64,000 nucleotides of DNA, taken from the NCBI RefSeq assembly GCF_021534965.1, contig NZ_CP091037.1:3231501-3295500 (forward strand), written 5' to 3'. The stretch is from Muricauda sp. SCSIO 65647 (GTDB lineage: Bacteria > Bacteroidota > Bacteroidia > Flavobacteriales > Flavobacteriaceae). Below the pieces are notes generated by a model. The model did no database searches. It saw nothing but the letters and a program-made list of their open reading frames with translations, and was not told the DNA's origin. A program made the translations under genes and the position numbers. Below, piece by piece: positions 16,664 to 23,805 of this stretch; positions within the stretch are counted from its first letter, which is position 1; each line of letters starts with the position of its first letter.

Positions 16664-17702
16664 TTTTTCATATCTGCTCAAGAAAGCAGCACAACAGTAT
16701 GGGAGCGGATTGCCATTTGTGCTCTATCGAAAACCAAGGGATAAGCAGATAAGGGCAATTTTTCAGAAAGATGCTGCATTGAACATTGTCGATGATTTTC
16801 AGGAATCTGGATTCGTCTTTGCCCCTTTTGATACCAAAAAGCCAACTGTTCTACTGAAACCGGACACACTGTTTTCTGCAATTTTTTCTTCAAACAACTA
16901 TGCTGGAGAGAATATTCACAATATGGCAAATGAAGATACATCGGCAAAAAAGAAATATCTCGAAGCGGTCAACAATGGTATTGCCGAAATCAAAAAAGGG
17001 GCACTTCAAAAAGTGGTCTTTTCGCGACAATTGGAAGTATCTACCCGACAATTGCCATTTTCAATTTTTGAAAGGGCATTGCAAAAGTACCCCTCAGCTT
17101 TTTGCTATCTGTTCTATCATGCCAAAGTAGGGATGTGGTTGGGGGCCACCCCAGAGCGGTTGCTCGTTGTTGAAGATGATACCGTGAAAACGGTATCGTT
17201 GGCCGGTACATCGGCAGCGCCTGAACCTGTTTGGAGTGATAAAGAGCGTGAAGAACAGCAAATGGTGACCGATTTTATCTTTTCAGCCCTAAATGATATT
17301 ACCGTTTCATTGACCCGTTCAAGTGTCGAGAATGTTAGGGCGGGCAAGCTCTGGCATTTAAAGACCGATATAATGGGGCACTTGCAAGAAGAGACACCTC
17401 TCAAAGAAATTGTTTTGGCATTGCATCCCACACCGGCGGTTTGTGGACTGCCGCGCGATAAGGCCAAACAGGTCATTGAAGGTACCGAACACCATGACAG
17501 GGAATACTATACTGGCTATCTTGGCGAGTTGAACATTATAAAGAACAAGACCGCAGACCTGTACGTGAACCTGCGATGTATGCAGTTGAAGCCCGATCGG
17601 GCAACACTCTATGTCGGCGGTGGGGTGACCGGCGCTTCAGATCCGGAATCTGAGTGGCAAGAGACCCAGGGCAAAAGCCAAACCATGTTAGGGTTACTTT
17701 AG
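16644..17702 (+). CDS. menF: Isochorismate synthase
   Basis: A 352-residue chorismate-binding enzyme. The C-terminal domain carries the expected blocks: KVVFSRQLEV, WLGATPERLL, VSLAGTSAAP, HPTPAVCGLPRDKA with the catalytic region, EHHDREYYTGYLGEL and LYVGGGVTGASDPESEW. It converts chorismate to isochorismate, the entry to menaquinone synthesis. No ATG lies before the conserved region; the most plausible start is TTG 16644 inside the 3' end of the thioesterase gene, giving coupled translation. The N-terminus (QQYGSGLPFVLYRKP) then matches the expected beginning of flavobacterial homologues. menD follows. Confidence 0.92.
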   Translation: MLYQKSSFSYLLKKAAQQYGSGLPFVLYRKPRDKQIRAIFQKDAALNIVDDFQESGFVFAPFDTKKPTVLLKPDTLFSAIFSSNNYAGENIHNMANEDTSAKKKYLEAVNNGIAEIKKGALQKVVFSRQLEVSTRQLPFSIFERALQKYPSAFCYLFYHAKVGMWLGATPERLLVVEDDTVKTVSLAGTSAAPEPVWSDKEREEQQMVTDFIFSALNDITVSLTRSSVENVRAGKLWHLKTDIMGHLQEETPLKEIVLALHPTPAVCGLPRDKAKQVIEGTEHHDREYYTGYLGELNIIKNKTADLYVNLRCMQLKPDRATLYVGGGVTGASDPESEWQETQGKSQTMLGLL

Positions 17703-17723
17703 GCATATCAGTTGAGAATTGGC

Positions 17724-17731
17724 TAATTTTG
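17724..17731 (+). promoter_or_regulatory. -7 element immediately upstream of menD
   Basis: A perfect TAATTTTG lies six bases before the menD ATG, with TTTA at 17699-17702 exactly 21 bp upstream. An internal promoter giving a leaderless menD mRNA is possible. Confidence 0.4.
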
Positions 17732-17737
17732 CATCCA

Positions 17738-19483
17738 ATGAACTATTCTGATATTCCCGCGGCACAAACCATTGTTGCTTATTGCCAGGTTTATGGCATC
17801 AAAAATATTGTGATTTCGCCAGGTTCTCGAAATGCGCCACTTACCTTGGGGTTTACCAAAAACACTTTTTTTAATTGTTATAGCATTGTTGATGAACGTT
17901 GTGCCGCATTTTTTGCTTTGGGCATGTCGACCCAACTTCAACAACCAACGGCAATTGTCTGTACTTCGGGCAGTGCGGTGTTGAATTATTATCCAGCTGT
18001 CGCAGAGGCGTTTTATAGCCATGTTCCGCTTGTGGTGATTTCTGCGGATAGGCCCCGCTATAAAATCGACATTGGTGACGGACAGACGATTCGTCAAGAA
18101 AATATATTGGAAAAACATATAGGCTATTCGGCAAATTTAAAGCAAGATGTCTGCCATGCCACTGAGGCTATAAATCGATTGGCTCCCGATCTACGCGCAG
18201 ACACGCAAGAAGCAGTGCAGCAATTCAACTCAGAGGAAATCGGAAAAGCCCTGACGGTTGCCATTTCCCAAAAACTTCCGGTTCATATCAATGCTCCTTT
18301 CGAGGAACCACTTTATGGAACCCAGAAAGGCATGTCCATAGCAACTCCTGAAGTGGATTTTTTTCCGAAGAAAAATGAAGCTTACTTTTCTGAGCTGCTT
18401 TCCCTTTGGAACAATACTAAAAGAAAAATGGTATTGGTGGGAGTGAATCGACCAGATGCCATCGAACAAAAGTATATCAATAGGTTAGGGGAAGATGAAT
18501 CTGTGGTCGTGTTGACCGAAACAACTTCAAACCTGTACCATGAAAATTTTTTCCCGAGCATCGATAGTATTATCGCACCTATCGAGATGCAGCAAAACCG
18601 AGAAGAACTATTTGAACGATTACGCCCAGAACTGCTTTTGACCTTTGGCGGTATGATCGTCTCCAAAAAAATCAAGGCATTTTTACGCCGGCACCGACCA
18701 AAATATCATTATCATATTGGGCGCGAACAGCACAATGATACTTTTTTTTCATTGACCCAGCGCCTAGAGATGGCTCCCCAAGATTTCTTTGAAGTATTTT
18801 TTAAAGACGCAAGACCTTCGAAAAGTAGCTTCAGAAACAGTTGGTCAAGATTCAAGACCCAGTACCATCAAAAACGGCCCGAATATCTGAAGCAGGCCCC
18901 ATTCTGTGATTTTACGGCTTTTTCAGCTATTGTTGAAAGCATTCCCGAACAATATCAAGTACATTTTGCCAATAGCTCGGCAATTCGGTATTCGCAGTTG
19001 TTCGACATTCATCAATCCGTTAAAATGTATTGCAATCGGGGTACCAGCGGTATAGAGGGCTCTACATCTACGGCAGTGGGAGCTGCTGTCCATAATGGCC
19101 CCCCGACCCTTTTGGTGACGGGTGACCTGGGTTTTTTCTATGATGGCAATGCACTTTGGAATGATTATATCAGGTCTGATTTTCGCATTATTGTCGTAAA
19201 CAATTCAGGGGGCGGTATCTTTAGAATTTTGCCGGGCGCTGAAAACACAAAAGAGTTTGCCACTTACTTCGAAACAAGACATTCACTTACCGCCCAACAA
19301 CTCTGTGATTTATACGGATTTGAATATACGGAGTCGAATGGTCTGGATGAACTGTCCAAAGCGCTGATAGCGTTTTATAAAGAATCTAAAAAACCCAAAT
19401 TATTGGAAGTTTTTACACCCGCTGAATTGAATGACAAAATTTTGCTTGCATATTTTGATTTTCTATCTTCGAAGCAATTATAA
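17738..19483 (+). CDS. menD: SEPHCHC synthase MenD
   Basis: A 581-residue thiamin-diphosphate enzyme. It has the N-terminal SPGSRNAPLTLG motif and ERCAAFFALGM with the conserved glutamate, both typical of MenD, then CTSGSAVLNYYPAVAEA and SADRPRYKIDIGDGQTIRQ. The ThDP-binding part near the C-terminus contains GTSGIEGSTSTAVGAA, GDLGFFYDGNAL and NNSGGGIFRILPGA. It joins isochorismate and 2-oxoglutarate to give SEPHCHC. ORF extension upstream to 17654 overlaps menF in another frame and has no family match; ATG 17738 starts MNYSDIPAAQ, the normal N-terminus. Confidence 0.96.
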   Translation: MNYSDIPAAQTIVAYCQVYGIKNIVISPGSRNAPLTLGFTKNTFFNCYSIVDERCAAFFALGMSTQLQQPTAIVCTSGSAVLNYYPAVAEAFYSHVPLVVISADRPRYKIDIGDGQTIRQENILEKHIGYSANLKQDVCHATEAINRLAPDLRADTQEAVQQFNSEEIGKALTVAISQKLPVHINAPFEEPLYGTQKGMSIATPEVDFFPKKNEAYFSELLSLWNNTKRKMVLVGVNRPDAIEQKYINRLGEDESVVVLTETTSNLYHENFFPSIDSIIAPIEMQQNREELFERLRPELLLTFGGMIVSKKIKAFLRRHRPKYHYHIGREQHNDTFFSLTQRLEMAPQDFFEVFFKDARPSKSSFRNSWSRFKTQYHQKRPEYLKQAPFCDFTAFSAIVESIPEQYQVHFANSSAIRYSQLFDIHQSVKMYCNRGTSGIEGSTSTAVGAAVHNGPPTLLVTGDLGFFYDGNALWNDYIRSDFRIIVVNNSGGGIFRILPGAENTKEFATYFETRHSLTAQQLCDLYGFEYTESNGLDELSKALIAFYKESKKPKLLEVFTPAELNDKILLAYFDFLSSKQL

Positions 19484-19506
19484 AATCATAAAAAACACTA
19501 ACTATT

Positions 19507-19851
19507 ATGAGCAGTAGAAGAGATGAATTAATCGCTAAGTACGCCGAAGATATTCAAGGCAAGTTTGGTGAAGATCCAGACATGGATCTGTTGGCCAAAG
19601 TGGCCATTGGATTGGGACCGGCAATCTACAATCTGGATGCTTCAAAGGTATCGGGGTCTGATGAAAAAGAATTGGAAACGGTCAAGAACAATTATTTGAT
19701 CAAAAAATTAGGGCTTTCAGATGGGCCTGGCCTAATGGATGCCGTTACAAGTGTCATAGACCGTTACGGCCAATCAGAAAAGAACAAGCACCGTGCGGTG
19801 ATTTACTATATGTTGTGCAAACATTTTGGCAAAGAGTCAGTGTACAGCTAA
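19507..19851 (+). CDS. DUF2853 family protein
   Basis: A 114-residue acidic-to-neutral helical protein that fits DUF2853: an N-terminal KYAEDIQGKFGED segment, a central GLGPAIYN block and the C-terminal YYMLCKHFGKESVY. Function is not known. No signal peptide or membrane helix, so cytoplasmic. It lies 23 bases after menD and is followed by a strong terminator, so menF-menD-DUF2853 form one unit. This position next to menD is, to my recollection, common in flavobacteria, which would suggest a link worth testing rather than a function. Confidence 0.87.
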   Translation: MSSRRDELIAKYAEDIQGKFGEDPDMDLLAKVAIGLGPAIYNLDASKVSGSDEKELETVKNNYLIKKLGLSDGPGLMDAVTSVIDRYGQSEKNKHRAVIYYMLCKHFGKESVYS

Positions 19852-19870
19852 AAGGCAGTCTAAGATTTCA

Positions 19871-19900
19871 AAAGCCCTTTGTTCTGCAAAGGGCTTTTTT
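19871..19900 (+). terminator. Intrinsic terminator after the DUF2853 gene
   Basis: AAAGCCCTTTG (19871-19881), loop TTCTG, CAAAGGGCTTT (19887-19897), then three further T. An 11-bp perfect stem. Confidence 0.92.
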
Positions 19901-19911
19901 ATAGATAAGGT

Positions 19912-20754
19912 ATGATCGAGGTAGGCAATTATAACAAGTTGGAAATTTTAAGAAGCACCAGTGTAGGTCTTTTCTTGGGGGATGGTGAGGGTACAGAAGT
20001 GTTGTTGCCGACCAAGTATATGCCCGAAACGTTCTCTATTGGTGATGAAACCATGATTTTTTGCTATCTCGACCATAGCGAACGACCTGTTGCGACTACC
20101 CTCACGCCAAAGATTATCAGAAATACATTTGGTTATTTGAAAGCGGAAGATGTCAATGAATATGGTGCTTTTTTGGATTGGGGATTGGAAAAACAATTGA
20201 TGGTCCCTTTTAGGGAGCAGGCATTACGTATGCAAAAAGGGAAAAGTTACATTGTCTATTGCTATTTGGACGAGGAGACCTTTCGACTGGTTGCCTCTAG
20301 TAGATTGAACAAGTTTTTGAACAATACGGATGCAGACTACAATATCAATGATGAAGTGGATCTATTGGTCAGCAGAAAGACAGAACTGGGTTGGGAAGTC
20401 ATTGTTGACAACAAGCACAGTGGTCTTGTATTTTTCAGTGATGTCTTCAAGAGCATTATGGTCGGTGATCGAATGAAAGGTTACATCAAGAAAATACGAA
20501 ACGATAAGAAAATCGATGTAGCGCTTCAGCCAATAGGACATAGGCAGCTTGATGCCAATGCCACACGGGTTTATCAAAAATTGTTACAGGCCGAGGGCTT
20601 TTTGCCGTTCAATGATAGTTCATCACCAGAAGAAATAAGGAAGCATCTTGAAATGAGCAAAAAGTCATTCAAAAAAGCTATTGGGGTGCTTTACCGTGAA
20701 AGGAAAATATCGATTACCGAGCAAGGCATAAGAAGTACACAATCAAATAATTGA
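19912..20754 (+). CDS. S1 RNA-binding protein of CvfB type
   Basis: A 280-residue protein with the CvfB layout: tandem S1-like OB domains (VGLFLGDGEGTEVLLP; AFLDWGLEKQLMVPF; SGLVFFSDVFKSIMVGDRMKGY with KKIDVALQP) and a C-terminal winged helix (SPEEIRKHLEMSKKSFKKAIGVLYRERKI). CvfB proteins bind RNA and affect expression and virulence in Gram-positive bacteria; the role in Bacteroidota is not known. The start is 12 bases after the terminator T-run, so its promoter must overlap the upstream terminator or read-through occurs. Confidence 0.9.
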   Translation: MIEVGNYNKLEILRSTSVGLFLGDGEGTEVLLPTKYMPETFSIGDETMIFCYLDHSERPVATTLTPKIIRNTFGYLKAEDVNEYGAFLDWGLEKQLMVPFREQALRMQKGKSYIVYCYLDEETFRLVASSRLNKFLNNTDADYNINDEVDLLVSRKTELGWEVIVDNKHSGLVFFSDVFKSIMVGDRMKGYIKKIRNDKKIDVALQPIGHRQLDANATRVYQKLLQAEGFLPFNDSSSPEEIRKHLEMSKKSFKKAIGVLYRERKISITEQGIRSTQSNN

Positions 20755-20819
20755 AAATAGTGTTTGTCGACCAAACATGAATTTAGTAGACTTATATTTT
20801 TTTGTATTGACAAAAATTT

Positions 20820-20827
20820 TACATTTG
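20820..20827 (+). promoter_or_regulatory. -7 element before the SPOR-like gene
   Basis: A perfect TACATTTG lies 64 bases upstream of the ATG at 20892. TTTG at 20801-20804 is only 15 bp upstream, so the -33 partner is uncertain. Confidence 0.4.
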
Positions 20828-20891
20828 TAAAGCTTTCAATTTCAATGAATTGATAAGCGATGATTTCGCAATAAAATCAAATACTCTAGTT

Positions 20892-21491
20892 ATGCCGTTT
20901 ATTGAAGAGAATGATTTACTTGATTTGCATAAAGATGTGGAGAAAGCCCAAATCATTAATGAAAGGCTTTTAGATCAAATAAAATACAAAAGCAAAGATC
21001 TCAAAAGAATAAAAATACAGAGAAATGTGCTTTTGGGTGTGACGGCCCTGTTTCTTGTGGGCACCTTGGCCATTACTTCATTCACCGCGGGCCTTAGTAG
21101 TTCCAATAAGTTAGATACCCAAAATAATCTGTTGGTCTCAATCGATAGTCTTGATGCAATCAAAACAAGAATAGACAATCTAAAACAGCAAAACGAAGAG
21201 TTGAGCTTGGTCAACGAGTTCTATTTGGCCAAAAAGTTTTTGGAAAAAGAAAAGATATATTCTGTTCAGATAAAATCTTTTGTTGACAACAATGTAACAT
21301 TGGCATCAGAGGCATTGACCAATACCCTTTTTGTGAAGACCAATCCTTTCTATGCGTACTCTCTCGGTAATTTTGAAACCTTGGATGAAGCACGAAAATT
21401 TAGGCAGCAACTGGTGAACATGGGTTTTGAAGACGCATTTGTAGCTTCCTATAAAGATGGTCAGCGAGTAAAAATTGAAGATCCCTACTAA
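20892..21491 (+). CDS. Membrane-anchored coiled-coil protein with SPOR-like C-terminus
   Basis: A 199-residue protein: an acidic, helical N-terminal region, a positively charged patch (KSKDLKRIKIQR), one transmembrane helix (VLLGVTALFLVGTLAI), a short coiled coil (IKTRIDNLKQQNEELSL) and a C-terminal part (YSVQIKSF ... YAYSLGNFETLDEARKFRQQL) that looks like a SPOR domain, which binds denuded peptidoglycan at division sites. Topology would place the SPOR part in the periplasm. The frame can be opened at TTG 20850, but ATG 20892 gives MPFIEENDLL, a better start. menA begins straight after its stop codon. Confidence 0.7.
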   Translation: MPFIEENDLLDLHKDVEKAQIINERLLDQIKYKSKDLKRIKIQRNVLLGVTALFLVGTLAITSFTAGLSSSNKLDTQNNLLVSIDSLDAIKTRIDNLKQQNEELSLVNEFYLAKKFLEKEKIYSVQIKSFVDNNVTLASEALTNTLFVKTNPFYAYSLGNFETLDEARKFRQQLVNMGFEDAFVASYKDGQRVKIEDPY

Positions 21492-22397
21492 TTGAAAAAA
21501 ATTAAGACCTGGTTGTATGCCGCCAGGGTAAGAACACTTCCTCTTTCCATTTCCGGCATTTTGGTAGGTACGGCTTTAGCCATTGCCGAAGGCCATTTTG
21601 ACCTTTCCATTTTTGTTCTGGCGCTTTTTACGACCATATCACTTCAGATCACATCGAATTTCGCAAACGATTATGGTGATGGGGTAAAGGGTACTGACGA
21701 TACCCGTATTGGCCCTAAAAGGGCTTTGCAAAGTGGTATGCTATCGAAATCAGAATTGAAAACAGGTATCGGTGTAATGGTAGTTGTAAGTTTGGTGCTG
21801 TCAATTCTTCTCATCTTTAAAGCCTTTGCTCTACAGGCATGGGTATATACGGTGGTTTTTTTGCTTTTGGGGGTTCTCAGTATTTGGGCAGCATTGAAAT
21901 ATACCATGGGGGCATCACCATATGGCTATCACGGTCTCGGTGATGTTTTTGTCTTTGCTTTTTTCGGATTGTTGGCTGTGGTCGGCAGCAAGTTTTTGTT
22001 CACAAAGTATATTACCGGAGATGTATTTTTACCGGCCATTACCATTGGCCTCTTAAGTGTGGGAGTATTGAATTTGAACAATATGCGAGACATTGAATCT
22101 GATAGGTTGCATGGCAAACATACCATAGCGGCCAGATTGGGTTATGAAAAGGCCAAGGTGTACCACTACCTTATCTTGGGGCTGGCCTTTGTGTCTATGC
22201 TGGCCTACTCAATCATAAACTATAATGGACTATTAAGTGCGATATATCTCTTGGCATTTGTACCTATTTTACTTCATATTATCAAAGTGACAAAGACCCA
22301 AAATCCGCTACGGTTAGATTCAGAATTGAAGAAACTCGCGTTGAGTACTTTCTTACTGGCCTTACTGTTTTTAATGGCTATTAATTATTTTTTGTAA
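21492..22397 (+). CDS. menA: 1,4-dihydroxy-2-naphthoate polyprenyltransferase
   Basis: A 301-residue UbiA-superfamily enzyme with eight to nine membrane helices. The first Asp-rich motif is NDYGDGVKGTD, the second NMRDIESDRLHGKHT, both for magnesium and prenyl diphosphate; KRALQSG and the ARVRTLPLS N-terminus are typical of MenA. It prenylates 1,4-dihydroxy-2-naphthoate in the inner membrane to give demethylmenaquinone. No ATG exists near the N-terminus. The start is TTG, and it touches the TAA of the SPOR-like gene, so translation is probably coupled and possibly weak. The TAA stop is part of a TAATTTTG element for the next gene. Confidence 0.94.
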   Translation: MKKIKTWLYAARVRTLPLSISGILVGTALAIAEGHFDLSIFVLALFTTISLQITSNFANDYGDGVKGTDDTRIGPKRALQSGMLSKSELKTGIGVMVVVSLVLSILLIFKAFALQAWVYTVVFLLLGVLSIWAALKYTMGASPYGYHGLGDVFVFAFFGLLAVVGSKFLFTKYITGDVFLPAITIGLLSVGVLNLNNMRDIESDRLHGKHTIAARLGYEKAKVYHYLILGLAFVSMLAYSIINYNGLLSAIYLLAFVPILLHIIKVTKTQNPLRLDSELKKLALSTFLLALLFLMAINYFL

Positions 22398-22402
22398 TTT
22401 TG
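22370..22402 (+). promoter_or_regulatory. Candidate promoter of the LytTR regulator gene
   Basis: TTTA (22370-22373), 21 bp, then a perfect TAATTTTG (22395-22402), which begins with the menA stop codon. The regulator gene starts 29 bases downstream. Confidence 0.5.
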
Positions 22403-22431
22403 AAAGACAACCATTAAAAACCTTTATTGAT

Positions 22432-23187
22432 TTGGAACACCCCATAAAAATACTTATCGTTGAGGACAATGTTATCATCGCCGATGACATGCAGTCCATG
22501 TTGGAAGAGATTGGCTATGAGGTAGTTGACAACGTAATAGTCTATGAACAAGCGGTTGAAGTCCTAAAAAATCAGCATGTTGATTTAGTGTTGATCGATA
22601 TTATTTTAGCCTCAGATAAGACGGGCATCGACCTAGGGAAACATATTCGGGAAGTTTACAATATTCCTTTCATCTTTGTGACTTCAAATTCTGACCGTGC
22701 CACTGTTGAGAATGCCAAAACGGTCAAACCTGATGGTTATTTGGTCAAGCCCTTTGAGCAACAAGACCTTTATACCTCTATTGAGATAGCGCTTTCAAAT
22801 TTCAATTATTCCAAGAAATCTTCTTCTGCTACCATGTCAGCAGAAAAAGATGACGGCGTGGTATCCAACTCTGTGCTCAAAGACTCGATCTTTGTCAAAA
22901 AGCAACATTTATACTATAGAATTCAGTTTGGCGATATACAGTTCATCAAGGCAGACAACGTCTATTTAGAGGTGAACACAGTTGATAAAAAGTTTTTGGT
23001 GCGGTCTCCTTTAAAAGACTATTTGGAAAAATTGCCTAGAAACAAATTCTACAGGGCCCATAAGTCATACATCGTCAACGTTGATCATATAGATGCCATC
23101 AATTCCAAAGACATAATGATCAACAATACGTTGATTCCTATATCCAAGGAGTTTAAAGAATTCATCATTTCGTCCATGAATTCTTGA
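22432..23187 (+). CDS. LytTR-type response regulator
   Basis: A 251-residue two-domain regulator. The receiver has the acidic pocket EDN, phospho-acceptor Asp56 in LVLIDIIL, a switch Thr/Ser in FVTSNSD and lysine in LVKPFEQ. The C-terminal LytTR DNA-binding domain spans about residues 155-250 (IQFIKADNVYLEVNT, FYRAHKSYIVNVDHI). The start appears to be TTG 22432, giving MEHPIKILIVEDN; no ATG fits. The HisKA_2 kinase gene 618 bases downstream is the likely partner. LytTR proteins bind paired direct repeats about 21 bp apart, and such repeats occur in the gap that follows. Confidence 0.92.
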   Translation: MEHPIKILIVEDNVIIADDMQSMLEEIGYEVVDNVIVYEQAVEVLKNQHVDLVLIDIILASDKTGIDLGKHIREVYNIPFIFVTSNSDRATVENAKTVKPDGYLVKPFEQQDLYTSIEIALSNFNYSKKSSSATMSAEKDDGVVSNSVLKDSIFVKKQHLYYRIQFGDIQFIKADNVYLEVNTVDKKFLVRSPLKDYLEKLPRNKFYRAHKSYIVNVDHIDAINSKDIMINNTLIPISKEFKEFIISSMNS

Positions 23188-23442
23188 TGAAAAGCTCTAG
23201 ATTCTTTTCTTTTCAATAAACAATACTATCCTCTTTAGATATTGAAAAGGCCAAGTTTGCAACAACAATTGTGAACTTCACAACATTATTTTCTGTATTT
23301 GAACTTACCTTGATACTTTGGTCGTGTAAATCTTAGTAAAAGTAATTTTTTCATTTTCATATAGTGTTCTCGTAAAAGGGTCTTATCAAATAGGGTAAGG
23401 CCCTTTGTCTTTCCATCCTTTTGAAACAGTTTCCATGAAGAG

Positions 23443-23468
23443 CAAAAAAAACCGATAAAATGCGGTTT
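23443..23468 (-). terminator. Terminator-like hairpin on the minus strand
   Basis: On the minus strand AAACCG (23468-23463) pairs with CGGTTT (23454-23449) around CATTTTAT and is followed by a run of T (23448-23443). The stem has six pairs only. No known gene is upstream of it on that strand. Confidence 0.35.
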
Positions 23469-23486
23469 GGCATACAATTATTCTAT

Positions 23487-23517
23487 TTTCACAACAGAAA
23501 ATGACACTTTCACAACA
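23487..23517. promoter_or_regulatory. Direct repeat with 21-bp period, LytTR-like site
   Basis: TTTCACAACA occurs at 23487-23496 and at 23508-23517; on the minus strand both read TGTTGTGAAA. A period of 21 bp is two helical turns, the spacing used by LytTR regulators such as AgrA. A further TTCACAAC lies at 23277-23284 as half of a 15-bp dyad. Confidence 0.45.
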
Positions 23518-23711
23518 AAGTTGAAATCCACAATGGTAATGCCATTATTTTTGAACCGAACCCGAATCCTGATCTTACCAAATCTAATATAAGAGAAGGT
23601 CGTGCATTTTTGTATGGCCTTATTTCATAGTGCCAATCAATTCATGATTTTTTGTGAATACCAAGGGTAATTTGGTTTATAACCACATGTTTTGACGGTT
23701 TACAACAAAAA

Positions 23712-23743
23712 TTTACCCCTGATATTAGATCATCGTAATTTTG
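23712..23743 (+). promoter_or_regulatory. Candidate promoter of the TPR/HisKA_2 kinase gene
   Basis: A perfect TAATTTTG (23736-23743) with TTTA (23712-23715) 20 bp upstream. The kinase ATG is 62 bases further on. Confidence 0.5.
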
Positions 23744-23805
23744 AAGAAAATGGCAACTGACCGAACAATTAGCTCCATGGTGCCACAAAACGGGCATAGT
23801 CTATA

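Larger units (their letters stand above)
23188..23805. other. 618-bp gap between LytTR regulator and kinase genes, rich in structure
   Basis: No convincing gene was found. The gap holds a 15-bp dyad (TTGTGAACTTCACAA, 23269-23283), an exact 10-bp direct repeat with 21-bp period (23487-23517), an 11-bp stem with one G-U pair (AAAGGGTCTTA 23375-23385 / TAAGGCCCTTT 23396-23406), a minus-strand terminator-like hairpin (23443-23468) and a kinase promoter near 23712-23743. A 63-codon minus-strand frame (23286-23477) starts beside the repeats but has no protein-like features. A small RNA on the minus strand is possible. Confidence 0.5.

Noticed and set aside
23286-23477. 63-codon frame on the minus strand between the LytTR and kinase genes
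   Set aside because: Composition is unlike the exported or cytoplasmic proteins around it, it runs through two hairpins, and a terminator-like hairpin lies just inside its 5' part.
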